In this document: piece after piece, positions 31,601 through 43,345 of the stretch | Position numbering within the stretch: position 1 is the stretch's first letter | Layout of the letters: each line of letters starts with the position of its first letter | NCBI GenBank assembly: GCA_021399445.1 | Contig: JAJTUQ010000017.1 | Location: 1 to 64,000 of the forward strand | Direction: 5' to 3' | Length of the DNA stretch: 64,000 bases | From: Xylogone sp. PMI_703 | Taxonomy: Eukaryota; Ascomycota; Leotiomycetes | Position numbers and translations under genes: made by a program | Notes under the pieces: generated by a model | The model's database searches: none | The model's input: only the letters and a program-made list of their open reading frames with translations | Told to the model about the DNA's origin: nothing

Positions 31601-33683
31601 GTCAAGGCTACTGATTATTAGTATGACATAGATTACTTTTGCTATTCTTTGGTTAGGTTCTAATATTTTGGGTATTGTGTATGGGGAATATATTGATGAA
31701 AGTTTAGTATGTCCTTTTTCTTTCGGGGATTTTTAGTCAACTTGATTAAAACTGCTCTGAAATTCTTTATGGATCATTGGTTCTCCCTTAATTTATCTTG
31801 GGAGGAATAAGTCCAGCAGGTCAATAATATTTTAATATTCTTCTGGAAAGAAGTTATTAGGGTTAACAGTTTTTAAACCTTGTTGTTCCACTTTTTTTAT
31901 GACAGACATTAATATATCTAGCTTATTTATGGTAAGAGAAAAGATTCCTGAAGATGTTATATTCTAAATATTATAGTAAACTTTTGTTGTAAAGTTTTCT
32001 GTAAGAAAAATTTGTAAGGTCTAGTCCATGGACTAATCTCTAACATCTTCTGGTAACTTATCAGAGTTGCTTTATCTTATTAATGAAGTGTTACTTGAAC
32101 TGTAGGATTTGTTATCTTTAGCCAAGGACATTATAGACATAGTCCTGGCCTCCTTTGGCTTTCCTTTGTCCTTGTTACTATATTCCTGGGTAATATATTT
32201 AGTTTGTTCATATTTATAATAAAGTTTTTTTTCTTTTTTTTCTTTGTATTATTCAAAAGACAAGTTATACTTGTTTTTTCTTTTGGTTAATCTTTTGTTA
32301 TAGTTCTTAAGACTTTGTCTTTTTTTTCTTATAATCTTATTAAGGTCTATTAAGTCTCCTTGATTATTGATATAATTTTTTGTTTATTTGTTTATAAGGA
32401 GTAAAGAATTCTTCTTTTCTTTTTTATGTACTATTTATATTGAAAATTATCAATTTCTTTAACTTCCTTTATTTGTTTTAACAAAATGTCTAGGCGAGGT
32501 CTAATTCGAGCTAATTTGTCCTTGACTAATTCTTTAAGTCTTTTATAATATTAAAACATAAAAGCTTTATTTTCTTAGTTAATCAGATTGCTTAATTGCC
32601 TGAATCTGGTGTTGTATGTTGTTATAGATCTAGTTTACTTAAGGGTATATAATTGTTGTTTTGCCTTATTTGTTTTATGAAAATCACTAAAAACTTTTTT
32701 TAATTCTTCTTTAAAGTTGTTGATAGATTTGAAAATATTAATAATGTTTTATTATTTATTTTTATGTTTTAATGAATATTTTTCTGTATTTTCAACATAT
32801 GGAAAGATTTATTATAATATTTTATTATTAAAGTAAAAAATTATCCAAATAATTTTTTCGAAGTTATTCTTGAGTGTTTACTTATGTAAGGATAAGTAAA
32901 AGTAGACCTAAAACAGAAATATCTTTAGTTTAGTCCTTTTGTTATAATACTTCTTGATCTTTCTTAACTCAAGCTTCTTTTCTACGAAGCTAGGTTGCTG
33001 GTTCTAGTCTGTTCCAGGAGTTAAGGGTGCTGATAATTCTCTGGCTATAATATTTTCGAGTTTCAAGGTGCTCAAAATGTAATATTCTTACAAAAGTTTA
33101 GGGTTATTTATTACTCAAATGATAAATAAAGGTAAAAAGCAAGAGAATAGTTTCACAAGACTTAAGGTTGTTATTATAAAATGTAGGTATACTGTAAATC
33201 AATTGAGTTAAGCACGAAATTCTTATTTATTGTGAGTTTTATCTACTTATATAGAGAATGAATTTCCTTTGAGTCCCATTGATCCCATCAATCTTCTTGA
33301 GAATCCATGGGATCCATGGGATCTGCTTATCTAATCTAGGTATTCATTTAATCATTAGTACTAACTTTTTACATATACAAGCAAATTGTTAGTACAAGTA
33401 GAAAAGTAATACTATTTCTCCGATAATATTACTACTTAATTAGTATAACCAAAGGGTTAATATTATAATTTCGATAATACTATTCTTTAGCTTGTATAAC
33501 CCTTTTTACAGTATTAGTGTTGAACTTGTACTATCTTTTTGCTAATATTAGTAATGTAATAGTATTAGCGATATCATAACCAGGTCCTTGTTAACTGTCT
33601 TATTTTATACTTATTTAACTAAGGCAATGACTATAGAGGCCTTGTACTTAAGTCGCTTGTCACAACCCTGTGGGGTCGTGACA
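31600..33683 (-). mobile_element. Truncated Gypsy-type retroelement (LTR plus gag remnant), inserted in another
   Basis: On the minus strand, an LTR (33683-33078) is followed by a RIP-ruined gag region down to about 31600. The gag part is collinear with 37300-35900, including a decayed zinc knuckle near 32215-32150 that reads LYYKYEQTKYITQEYSNKD. Its LTR abuts the reverse-transcriptase remnant of the neighbouring element at 33684, so it appears to have inserted into that element. The left boundary is approximate. Confidence 0.7.
33078..33683 (-). repeat. Gypsy-type LTR (~606 bp)
   Basis: On the minus strand it starts TGTCACGACCCCACAGGG and ends in ATATTACA. It aligns along its length with 49858-50457 (same strand). 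The start contains an inverted repeat around the CCC/GGG centre (TGTCAC...GTGACA). Confidence 0.8.
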
Positions 33684-33689
33684 CCGTCA

Positions 33690-34417
33690 TATTAAACTAA
33701 TATTTAGTTAATTTATATTTTATGTCATTATTGATCAATGTCTTAAGTATAGTACGAACATATTATCTGTGTTCTTCCAACATCTTAGAGTAAATCAAAA
33801 TATTATCCAAATATACTATTACAAAGTAATCTAAATATAATCTTAAGATTGTATTATTTATTTTCTACATAATTACTAATATATTTGTTAGACTAAAAAG
33901 TATAACTAATAATTTATAAAATCCATACTTAGTTCTAATAACAATATATTACTTATATCCTTCCTTAATCCTTATCAAGTTAAACTCTGTAACAAAGTCT
34001 AATTTCGTGAAATATTTAGCTCTGATAAATATATCTTGTATATTATTAATACAAAGTAATAAATATCTGTTTTTTATAATTTTGTTATTTAAGTTTCTGT
34101 AATCTTTACATAATCTTCTCCGGGGATTATCTAGTTTTAATATTTATATCAATAATACTTTTCACGAAAAGTTTAACTCTTTGTAAAAACTCTTCATGGT
34201 CTGTTCATTTAGTCACTTCCTCAGGATCTCATTCTTTACGAGATTAGTTCCGTAAATAAGTTTATATAAAGAGGTTATACCTTCCTGAAAAATAATTTTG
34301 TATTCTTTAGTCATAAAATAAATAGCTTACAACAGTCTTAATATTCTTCTAGAAAAGTATTTAACTGATTCTGGAAGTTATCCTGAGTAAGTTCAACAAC
34401 AAAAACATCTTATATAG
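33690..34417 (-). pseudogene. Reverse transcriptase remnant of Gypsy element
   Basis: The minus strand near 33825-33760 reads FVIVYLDNILIYSKMLEEHR and then a stop. This is the Gypsy polymerase motif with the second catalytic Asp replaced by Asn and a Gln codon turned into a stop. Both changes are G:C to A:T, as RIP produces. The remnant is cut at 33684 by the adjoining LTR. Confidence 0.8.
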
Positions 34418-34654
34418 TGTGGAAGCAATAGTGTGAGTGTAACAATAACGCTGGCTAGAGCATACAGGAATAGAGCTTATGCGACGGGATCACGCAGAGC
34501 CATATAAACAACAAGTACACAAGGCAAACGAACGAACCACTCCCTTGGTTGAGTATGAAAAGGTTGTTGTTTTATTAGCTAGAACCTCTCGCCAGTTTAT
34601 ACCAGCTCGGCTCCGGAATGACTAATGCTTTATATGACATGTTTCCCTACCACA
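34418..34654 (+). repeat. Solo LTR-like repeat (237 bp), less mutated copy
   Basis: Starts TGTGGAAGC and ends CTACCACA, with perfect TGTGG/CCACA termini. It is flanked by ATAG on both sides, a possible target duplication. It matches 8016-8252, which is more RIP-mutated. It interrupts the Gypsy protease/RT region. Confidence 0.7.
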
Positions 34655-34659
34655 ATAGG

Positions 34660-35640
34660 CTATTCCTTTAGTTTAATGCTATAATAATACTTAAATATTA
34701 ATTTCTTAGTTTTCTAGTTAATGTTTAAGTCATAGAATTTTAACTAAGGTTATCCTAAAATAATATCCTCTTTCTTAAGAAAGAAAACCTCAAATTGGAT
34801 TTTTTCTTAGTAATTTCTAATCTTCATAATAAAAGATTTAGTTCTGACGAATACTTTTTCTTTTGTTAACGAGCTGTCAGCCATTCATAAAAACTGATTA
34901 TAAACTTCAGTCTGTATGTCTATTGTCTTAACGGCTTATAACAAGATTAAGTTAATTTGGTTTCCCGAATCTACTAAAGTCTTAAAGTTTTTGTTATTAA
35001 ACTTAACATTTAACTAAATAGTCTCTTTTTCCCTAGCCATAAATATATCAGAGATAAATTTCATATTAAATTCCTCTTCTTAGGTTATCTGAGACAGTAC
35101 TCTCTTCGTCAGGGTTTTCTTTAGGTTAAATAGATTATTAACATATCTCTTAGGAAATATTCATTCGTCGTTAAATTCATAATAATGACTTATTCTGTAA
35201 CTATAGAATTTTTTCTGTTTTTCTTCATAAAAAAATAATTTTTGGCAAAATTCCTTTTTTGTTCAGTAAAATTTTTCTTTATCTTCATGATAAACAACTT
35301 ATATATACAGATCTAGTTATAATAATCATATATATTTTTTTAATATATAAAACACTAAGTCATAATAATGAAATTTGTTAATAATAATTTTTTCAAAATT
35401 AACTTATATAACTTTAACTATTATTCTTAGTTTCTATATTCTATAGTAAAAGAATCTTTTCTTTTGAAAAAGTATATTTTATAAAATATTCTTCTCGATT
35501 AATCTTCAGATTTCAATAAGATTTCCGCTAAAAAAAATTAATATACTGATTAATATTAACTTTTCTTTTACTTATAACTAGTTAATCAAGTAAAGTTATA
35601 ATATAAAGTCCTCTCTTATTATATTATTAAAAAGTTTAAA
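34660..35640 (-). pseudogene. Gypsy aspartic protease remnant
   Basis: On the minus strand TLVDSGNQINLI carries the D-S-G catalytic triplet. Further on, KKEDIILG is followed by stop codons where the family has Gln and Trp. The rest is too decayed to read. Confidence 0.65.
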
Positions 35641-35667
35641 GTCCTAAAAGATTATCCAGAAGGAATT

Positions 35668-35872
35668 TGTGGCTACGCCCCACCACCGATAATACGTCAC
35701 GTATTACACGTACGTATTGATATGGTGGTTGGTAGCTGAATGGTGTATTGAAGTGGTGGTGGAGGAGAGAGTGTATATGCTCCCTCCCACCTTCGCTACG
35801 ACTACCTATTTGGGACTAGTGTACATATTGCCGGGAGAGTGGCCTTTGCGTGCAGTCACATGACTGCCAACA
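35668..35872. repeat. 205-bp solo LTR with 5-bp target duplication GAATT
   Basis: A GC-richer insert inside AT-rich retroelement DNA. It starts TGTGGCTACGCC, ends ACTGCCAACA and is flanked on both sides by GAATT (35663-35667 and 35873-35877). TG...CA ends and a 5-bp duplication are diagnostic for an LTR insertion. It shows no obvious RIP decay, so it is younger than its host element. Orientation unknown. Confidence 0.8.
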
Positions 35873-35879
35873 GAATTCC

Positions 35880-37300
35880 TTATTAATATTTAATTTAGTC
35901 TTAACTTTTTTATCGTCGTATTATAAGGAGAATATACTAGTAAGATTCTGGTTTATTCTTTTCTTTTCGAAAACTTTTAGTTAACCTAACAAAACTTTTT
36001 ACAGATTATTGATTCTCTTCTAATTTGTCCTAAGAAAGAAAAGTCTATTAGATTAGTGATGTTTTAATATTCTTCTGGCGAGAAATTGTCAAGATTAATA
36101 ATTTCAATGAATTACTGTTTTACTTTCTTAGTTATAAATACTAATATATTTAGTTCATTTATGGTTAAAGAGAAAACTCCCAAGAATATTAAACTTCTAG
36201 TGTCATAATAAACTTCCTCAGTTAAGTCTTCTGTCGAGAAAACTCGTAAGATCTAATCTATGGACTAATCTTTAACATCTTTTAATAACTTATCAAAGTC
36301 ACTTTATTTTATCAATAAAGTATTACTTAAACTGTAGAATTCATTATCTTTGGCCGAGGACATCATAAATATAATCTTGGTTTTCTTTAGTTTTCTTTTG
36401 TCTTTGTTACTGTATTCCTGAGTAATATATCCGGCTTGTCTACATTTATAGTAAAATTTCTTTTCTTTTCTTTCTTTGTATTACTCAAAAGTCAAGTTAT
36501 ATTTGTTTTTTCTTTTGAGTAATTCTTTGTTATAATTCTTTAAACTTTATCTTTTTCTTTCCATGACTTTATCAAGGTTTATTAAGTCTTCTTAATCGTC
36601 AACATGATTTTTCTGTTTGTTTGTTTATGAAGAGTAAAGAATCTTTTTTTTCTTCTTTATTCGTTATTTATATTAGAAGTTATTAATTTTCTTAGTCTTT
36701 TTTATTTATTTGACTAATATGTCAAAACAAGGTTTAATACATATCAGTTCGTCTTTGATTGATTTCTTTAATCCTTGACAATGTCAAAACATTAACACTT
36801 TGTCTTCTTAACTAATCATATTACTTAGTTATTAGAATTTAGTATTATACACAAAGGCTAAATCAGTTTACTTTAAGACATATAATTGTTACTCTGTTTT
36901 GTCAGTTTTGTAAGGATTTCTAAAGACTCTTTTTATTTTTTTTAAAGTTTTTAAAAGATATAAACAGACTAGTAATATCTTGTTATCTCTTCTTATCTTT
37001 CTTAGTAAAGTTTTCAAAGTTCTTTATGTATAACAAAGCTTATTATAACGTCTTTCTTTCTAGATAAATAAATAATCATATAATTTGTTAAAAGTCATTT
37101 TGAAACTTATATTTATACAGATTTAAATATAGATAAATTCAGAACTTAAAAAGTTTTAGCTTAAATCTATTTCTTCAGAAGTTCTTGATCTTTCTTAGGT
37201 TTAATTTCCTTTCGATAAAGTTAGTCGTTGAGTTAAGGTTAGTCTCGGGGGCTTAAGAGTTTTGTTATAAAGACAAGTCTCTGGCTATAGTATTTTCGAA
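35880..37300 (-). pseudogene. Gypsy gag remnant with broken zinc knuckle
   Basis: Near 36470-36405 the minus strand reads FYYKCRQAGYITQEYSNKD. This is a CCHC knuckle in which only one Cys remains and the other ligands have become Tyr, each explained by one G-to-A change. The whole stretch is collinear with the gag remnant at 33000-31600. Confidence 0.75.
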
Positions 37301-37317
37301 TTTTAAGGTATTCAAAG

Positions 37318-37862
37318 TATAATGTTCTTATTGAGGTATAAAATTATTTATCATTCAAATGATAAATAAAAGTAAAAAGCAAGAGAATAACTTTACAATC
37401 TCAAGATAATTATTATGAAATGTAAATATACTATAAATCAATTAAATTAAATATAAAGCTTTTATCTACTATAAAACTATTTACTTATATAATAAATGAA
37501 TTTAAGTTAAAATTCTTGGATCTCTAGAATCCACGGATCTATCATGTCCTGAGGTTTAGATCCCTTGGATCCCTAGATCCTCAAGATTTTACAAAGATCA
37601 TAATTCATTATATGATTTAGTTATCTGATAAAATCCTTTTGTCTAAAATTTAATAATAAGATTCTATCAATAAAGTTTTACTAATAATTTCTTACTAATA
37701 CCTTTCTTCTAATTAATTCTTGTTAATAAATTATTATTAATCATAACTACTGTTAATAATGTCCTTATTATTATTTTAAGTTTTACTGTTATAAAGTTTA
37801 TACTAACCTGTAGAAATATAATTCTATTAGTAGATTTCAGCTGTTAATCTTAGGTTATAATA
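37318..37862 (-). repeat. RIP-mutated Gypsy LTR (545 bp)
   Basis: On the minus strand it starts TATTATAACCTAAGATTAAC, against TGTCACGACCCAAGGTTGAC in the copy at 51056. All differences are C-to-T or G-to-A. It aligns through to its TTATA end at 37318. Confidence 0.8.
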
Positions 37863-38926
37863 ACTATATTAATAAAATAAATAATATATTATTCGAAAAA
37901 TAATATAAATAATTATAAAACTTCATAAAAAGAAAACAAAAATTACTTTATAATAAGTTTTAATATATAAAAAGATATATAAATATAAATTAATATATAA
38001 ATATACAAAAAAGTTTATAAAAAAAGAAAATAAAGTAAAGAATAAGTTTATATTATATCTTAAATTATAAGTACTCAGAGTAGAATATATAAAAATACTT
38101 AAAAATACAAATAATTATTTAAACAAACTTATTTTAATAAGTTTACAAAAACTATTAATAAAGCTTTACTATAATAATATATAATTAAAGTATATATATT
38201 TTGAATAGTCAAAGTACAATTATTATTATCTAATTATAAACAAGACATTTAGCTTTAAATAATCTGTTAACACAAATATACAGAGTAAAGTCAGTAAAAT
38301 GTTAATATAGAACTAATATATATATATATATATATATATTATTTTATCTTTTAATAATCATAATAAATAAAATAAAAATAAATACTACAAGAAATATTAA
38401 GAAAGAGAATAAAAGATCTGTTATATATACTAGAAGAATAAAACAATTAATTAAACAGACAAACAGGAAAACAAATTAACGAAAATAAAGAAAGATAGAA
38501 ATTAAACATAAATATTATCAAAATAGTCATTTAATTTATGAAAACAATAAGTAAATTTCAATCTCAAACAGTAGCAAGCACGGAAGGTGAGAATGAAGGT
38601 GGCAGAGAGGGAATGGAGGAAGCAGAAGTGATAGAGTAAGAGAGGAGGTAACAATGTCTGAACCTCTAGGCTTGACTGGTTACGACCAGCAGGTTTTTAA
38701 GCCCGGAAACAATGGCCAGCACCGGAACAATTAGGATAGCTTATAGCCTAGAGCGAGAAGCTTACACAATTAACTTAACTTAACTCTTTGCAGTAGGATG
38801 ATGCTTCTTTAGCTTTTTAGTCATGCTAGCTTCGTAACTCTCCTTTCCCTTGAACCTGCTCTAAAAATGTTCGCGGTCATAGCAAGTAATCTCCTAGCCA
38901 CATTTCTCCACTAACGCTTTACAGTT
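37863..38926. other. AT-rich spacer left of the giant-gene cluster
   Basis: AT-rich to ~38540 with a (TA)n run at about 38314-38338; no gene. From 38570 it becomes GC-richer and should hold the 3' untranslated part of the minus-strand gene that ends at 38927. A polypurine patch (GAGAATGAAGGTGGCAGAG) is seen near 38590. Confidence 0.5.
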
Positions 38927-41900
38927 TCAAGTCTTGACAACTTCACCAGTTAAGTCTTTCAAGTCGACCACCGGGCGCACTAACTGCAGAAACCCTTCTA
39001 TTCCGGTATATGGGGCTCTTTCAAGGCGGATCTCCGTACTGGAGGCGTCACCCGCCGCCGTACCTCCACCTTCGATCTTCAAGGCATTGTATTTCGTCTC
39101 CGATGTAGGGAGACGATACGGCTGTAACCAATTCCACTCAGCTGCGCCAACGACCGGGATAGCCACCGTGGGCTGCGGCACAGCTGCTGCTGCAGTAGTC
39201 ATTGAATTTGTGCTGTCGTCAGTTAGTGAGTACTCGCCTGTAAGTGGGTGGGTCATGTCGTAGGTTGGAGGGACATCCTTTGTCGTTATAATTGGGCCGA
39301 CATGGAAGAATGCAGTCATTTCCTTGAAGGCTGCCTGAACAGTCCATGGAGGGAGCGTGAGGGAACGATTTGGCAGGATAGCGGAGTAGGCATGTATGGG
39401 TGTGAAAGGATCGACGATCATCCCATATACTTTCATTTTACTGTTGTGTATGCTCTGAATCGTATCTACGTCTGATCCAACGACACCGGCTGGCGTATAG
39501 TACGGCCTGAATGTATGGTAATTCGATGGGGAGATTTGGATGCGGGGATCATTTGGTGTGGAGGCTTTCTTAGCTGCTTTATTGGAAGAATTGTCCATGA
39601 AATAGGTATACAATTGGTTTAGCTTTAAATCTGAGGTCTTCGATGTGAATACTGGCAAGGGGGTTTGCGGACCGCCGGGTGTTATGTCATTCGTCCATGC
39701 CGGAAAATATCCTACAACACCATCGAAGGTCCTTGTCGAATCTCCTAGCTTAATGTTAAATTCATATATTGGACCAGTCCCGTCATTTCCCCCGCCATCA
39801 ACCACTCCAATGTCAGGATCATTAGCATTGAGGGTGCTCCAATTTCGCCGTTCAATCCCAAAAACCTCAATGCTCCAGCCCGTATTGACCAGGGCCAGTG
39901 GTTTGCCCACAATCGCGGGCAGGAATGCAGCATAATCATTCGGTGCGTGAGTCCCAGATAGAGCCACACTCTGATTGATCATGTCGAAAAATGCAAACAA
40001 ATAGTCATTACTGTCCTTTGTAGTTAGCTGATCAATTAGGAAGTCGAGTTGGGTCACATCACGAATGAGATCAGGCGCAAGGACACGCGGAGGATCAAAA
40101 GGCAGCCAACGCTCCCCTGCGACGGTGCCGCTGGGTCCCCCCAGACGCACTTCGCGATAGAAGGTTCCATCCTTAAGGAAGAGCTGCAGGCCATAGTCTG
40201 CATAGTTTACCACCAACCAACCCCATATTGGGTTTTCCCACTGATCGCACGGCCGCCACGGAGCAGTAGTATTTGCAGGGTCTCGAACGACGAAATGAGC
40301 ATTCAATCGAGCAGGCTGGTTGATGCTGGGTGCCAGCTTGGCCACACAGCAAGCGGTCGGATCAGCAGGGACGACAACGCTATTGATCTTCGACCCTACC
40401 ATATCAGGGAAAAGACTGTCACTAAGGCAAGGATAGATAGTGGGCTTTGGGGTTTTTGGGTCTCGAAATCGTGCTTCTTGCGGAATTGCACAGATAGCTT
40501 GTCCAAATTTATCAATAATGTTGATCTTCGTAAACATCAGGTGACCATGTGTTGCCAGTTTTGCCGGCGGGAAATCTTGAGAAATGGCAGCAGAGTTGCC
40601 GTAGGGCGTCAAAGTTGTATCTGCTTCCATCAATTCTAGCATTTCCTGCGTGAAGCCAGCTGGCGAAGAAGCAACCAGTGCGGCCTCGATGACTCGGGGG
40701 GCTGAATTAGGTGCTCTTACTGTGGGTTTGACATGTTGGCCTTCGTGAAGGGTAAGTAGGTGCCTTGTGAGGCCAGAAAGTGGTGCAGAGATAAAATCAA
40801 GCTCTTTGATATTCTTGAGAAGAGCGGCACGCTCTGTATCGTCTATGCCCACTGCTTCGAGGTCGCCTTTGAATGTATTATCAAGAATCATCTTGACGTT
40901 CGCGGACAATGTGTAAGAGGGCTGCGGGAGGACCAAAACACGGCCAGACACGGTTCGAGTGTCCGTAATACCAGATATATCCCTGTCACAACCATACTGA
41001 AGGACGCTCATCCCATCCGAATGCCGTGGGCGTTCATGAAGACTCCATTCTTTCCAAGGAATATGGTAATATACGGCCTCCCATTCAATAAATAGAGGAA
41101 ACCAAGGCTGTTGGTCCTGCCATCTATCCCGTCCTCGAGCTTCTGGGGGATTGCGTGTCGTTTCGTCATGAAAGAATGGGATAACACCTTCCGGGGTCGC
41201 CACCACATTGATAATTGTTGAAGTTGAAGCGGACGGCCGGAGATGCCACAGCTCCATCAGAAGGGCCTTTGCATTCTTAGTAAGTTCCGTCGTGGGTAGT
41301 TTAATACCATCTACCAATGAATTCACGTAGATTTGATACCGGTCTCTCCAAACAACTTCTTTTCGGCTCACTGGAGATTTGTCGACGATCTGCCATTCCC
41401 CACGAACTGGTAACGGATCAAGGAAATCAGATGCCCATGCACTCTTGATGCCGCCGAATAGAAGGGTTGGATCTTTCCGCTGATAGAATCGTTCGTCCGT
41501 ACCTTTCTCCGCATTTGTCCCTGCCTCACTGACTTGGGTCACCGTCTGCGTATTTAGTTCATCGATACGCCCGTTTTTCAGTGGTAGATTGGTGTTGGGA
41601 TCCCTTGTACCAGCGAGTTGATGCAATCCATCAAGCAGTGCCTTGATGCGGATAGCGTAGCTTCCTCGAGCTTTTTGACGCGCAATCTGATCGGCGGTCA
41701 GAGGCGTCCCTGATTTAGGAGGGTCGACAGCATCTGCGACATCCGCAGTTTGACTGAGGCCGCTGACATAGTTCCACCACTCTGCAAACAACCTCCACCG
41801 AAGTTCCGATGCCTCCCTGTTGGCTGTGTCTAGGACCTTCTGGCTCTTATTTAGGCTACGTATGGTGTCAAGGTGCGCTGGGTCGGGTATGACGGGCTTC

Positions 41901-43345
41901 CCCGTGCTATCCATAGCAGAGTAGTGCCATTCAGTCCCCCCGTCATATTTAGTAAAGGCCTGCACATACATTTCATCCAGTGCAGCTGATTGACCATCTA
42001 CATCGTCGTCCATATTCTGGAGTAGAGTCTGCAAACTAAGAATATCTTGTTCCATCTCCGTCACAAGGTCTGTACTGACAGGATCGCCTGGCTTCCGAGG
42101 CGGAACATGCGCATTGATAAACGCGAGTAATGCATCTAATGGGGTGATGCCCAGTGCTATGGGCTGTTTACTTTCCAGTTTGTGGCCGGCATCATCAGCC
42201 AAGACGTGTCTTGGGGCTGAATTTGCGTCAAAGTTGACGGTGTACATGGTTGAATGACAGAGAGCCCGACAGTCGGATTCTTTCAAAGTTAACCAATTCT
42301 TGGCTATATCGGACCTATCGGCCTTGAGCGCCATCAGACAGTCCTTTAGTCGGTCGGCACGGCTTGGGACATCTGGTATGGCTGTTGTAAAAGGGTCCTC
42401 GCCGCTCCGACTGTGCCAGCCAAGAACGTAGTAGTCAGCACTCGCCTTGTCTAAGTATTTGGTTGCTCCTCCGTCATTGTTGACCACTTTTGTGTACATG
42501 AAATTATCCACCATGCTGAAGACATTGCTATTATGCGGTTGGTAGTCCGCAAATAATGGGTTTGAACTGGTCAAAACGGTTAAAGGTTGCACGCACGCAG
42601 CAGCATCTGCTTCAGCGACCTTCCAGGCTACTGCGTTTGTCTTCTTGCCAATGAATATCTCTGCTTGTCCATCGACAACGCGATCGCCTCTGCCTCCGGC
42701 ACCTGCAGGGCTTACGAAAGGTGTCGTATCAACTTCAATATCGAAATCAGCCTTCTGAAAATCGTCATCGTTGATGTTGCGAAGTCTGTCTGACTCTATG
42801 ACCCACGCATCGAACTCCGTAATGCCACCGTCGCCGGGCACCGTACTAGCCGCATTGCTAGGAGAGATGGTAGTCATGTCGATTATCCTGCGGACGACGA
42901 GCCAGCGATTGGGTACCGGGCGGAACTCTGGGGCGGAGTAGTCCTTGCCTGTATTCTGGCCCTGAGGCACTGGATAACCCTGCTGCAACTTTCGGTCTGC
43001 TTGCACCGAAGGATCAGTTGTGCCGTTCCTCTTCATCGCACTCGCTGTGGCTGCCATTCCCGAGCGATACACACGGGGCAATGTCCACTGCAGATATACC
43101 CCGACTCTGTTGCGATGTAGCTGACCAGTGCCAAGGTCAGTGAGTCGAGGATTGAGCAGCGCAGGAGAGACCGAGTGGAGATCGGCATGATCCAGAACAT
43201 CCGGCTGGATGAGACTGTTGGAGAGGCGAAGAAAGGTGTAGTTTGGCTGCGTGATGGGAGCAATCTTGCTCTTCGCGGAGGCGCAGACCGCTTCGTTTAG
43301 AACGAAGGCGGAGAGCTGTAGTGGAACGAGGACCGTGGAAGGCAT
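38927..43345 (-). CDS. 1472-aa intronless protein of bacterial-type uncharacterised family
   Basis: One uninterrupted frame. I start at the ATG at 43345 (MPSTVLVPLQL), since the frame extends upstream only from a TTG. No signal peptide or membrane span is evident. Conserved-looking blocks are GVYLQWTLP (residues 82-90), FRPVPNRWLVVRR (141-153), AWVIESDRL, a PLFADYQPHNSNVFSMVD block and YYVLGWHSRSGEDPF. A helical segment in the middle (VTEMEQDILSLQTLLQNM) may be coiled-coil. The C-terminal half is beta-rich. From memory, this series of motifs occurs in large unannotated bacterial proteins; that is recall, not a search. No catalytic site is recognised. Its neighbours (four-TM protein, 1222-aa protein, MBL/DUF6603 gene) suggest one gene cluster. 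Confidence 0.8.
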   Translation of the reverse strand: MPSTVLVPLQLSAFVLNEAVCASAKSKIAPITQPNYTFLRLSNSLIQPDVLDHADLHSVSPALLNPRLTDLGTGQLHRNRVGVYLQWTLPRVYRSGMAATASAMKRNGTTDPSVQADRKLQQGYPVPQGQNTGKDYSAPEFRPVPNRWLVVRRIIDMTTISPSNAASTVPGDGGITEFDAWVIESDRLRNINDDDFQKADFDIEVDTTPFVSPAGAGGRGDRVVDGQAEIFIGKKTNAVAWKVAEADAAACVQPLTVLTSSNPLFADYQPHNSNVFSMVDNFMYTKVVNNDGGATKYLDKASADYYVLGWHSRSGEDPFTTAIPDVPSRADRLKDCLMALKADRSDIAKNWLTLKESDCRALCHSTMYTVNFDANSAPRHVLADDAGHKLESKQPIALGITPLDALLAFINAHVPPRKPGDPVSTDLVTEMEQDILSLQTLLQNMDDDVDGQSAALDEMYVQAFTKYDGGTEWHYSAMDSTGKPVIPDPAHLDTIRSLNKSQKVLDTANREASELRWRLFAEWWNYVSGLSQTADVADAVDPPKSGTPLTADQIARQKARGSYAIRIKALLDGLHQLAGTRDPNTNLPLKNGRIDELNTQTVTQVSEAGTNAEKGTDERFYQRKDPTLLFGGIKSAWASDFLDPLPVRGEWQIVDKSPVSRKEVVWRDRYQIYVNSLVDGIKLPTTELTKNAKALLMELWHLRPSASTSTIINVVATPEGVIPFFHDETTRNPPEARGRDRWQDQQPWFPLFIEWEAVYYHIPWKEWSLHERPRHSDGMSVLQYGCDRDISGITDTRTVSGRVLVLPQPSYTLSANVKMILDNTFKGDLEAVGIDDTERAALLKNIKELDFISAPLSGLTRHLLTLHEGQHVKPTVRAPNSAPRVIEAALVASSPAGFTQEMLELMEADTTLTPYGNSAAISQDFPPAKLATHGHLMFTKINIIDKFGQAICAIPQEARFRDPKTPKPTIYPCLSDSLFPDMVGSKINSVVVPADPTACCVAKLAPSINQPARLNAHFVVRDPANTTAPWRPCDQWENPIWGWLVVNYADYGLQLFLKDGTFYREVRLGGPSGTVAGERWLPFDPPRVLAPDLIRDVTQLDFLIDQLTTKDSNDYLFAFFDMINQSVALSGTHAPNDYAAFLPAIVGKPLALVNTGWSIEVFGIERRNWSTLNANDPDIGVVDGGGNDGTGPIYEFNIKLGDSTRTFDGVVGYFPAWTNDITPGGPQTPLPVFTSKTSDLKLNQLYTYFMDNSSNKAAKKASTPNDPRIQISPSNYHTFRPYYTPAGVVGSDVDTIQSIHNSKMKVYGMIVDPFTPIHAYSAILPNRSLTLPPWTVQAAFKEMTAFFHVGPIITTKDVPPTYDMTHPLTGEYSLTDDSTNSMTTAAAAVPQPTVAIPVVGAAEWNWLQPYRLPTSETKYNALKIEGGGTAAGDASSTEIRLERAPYTGIEGFLQLVRPVVDLKDLTGEVVKT

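Larger units (their letters stand above)
33684..37862 (-). mobile_element. RIP-degraded Gypsy retrotransposon, nested and truncated
   Basis: Reading the minus strand from right to left: LTR (37862-37318), gag with a broken zinc knuckle (~36470-36405), aspartic protease remnant (TLVDSG at ~34985-34960 and DIILG at ~34775-34745) and reverse transcriptase remnant (~33830-33760). The order LTR-gag-PR-RT is that of Ty3/Gypsy elements. It is interrupted by solo LTRs at 35668-35872 and 34418-34654, and ends where another LTR starts (33683). Stops at former Gln and Trp codons are frequent. Confidence 0.78.
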
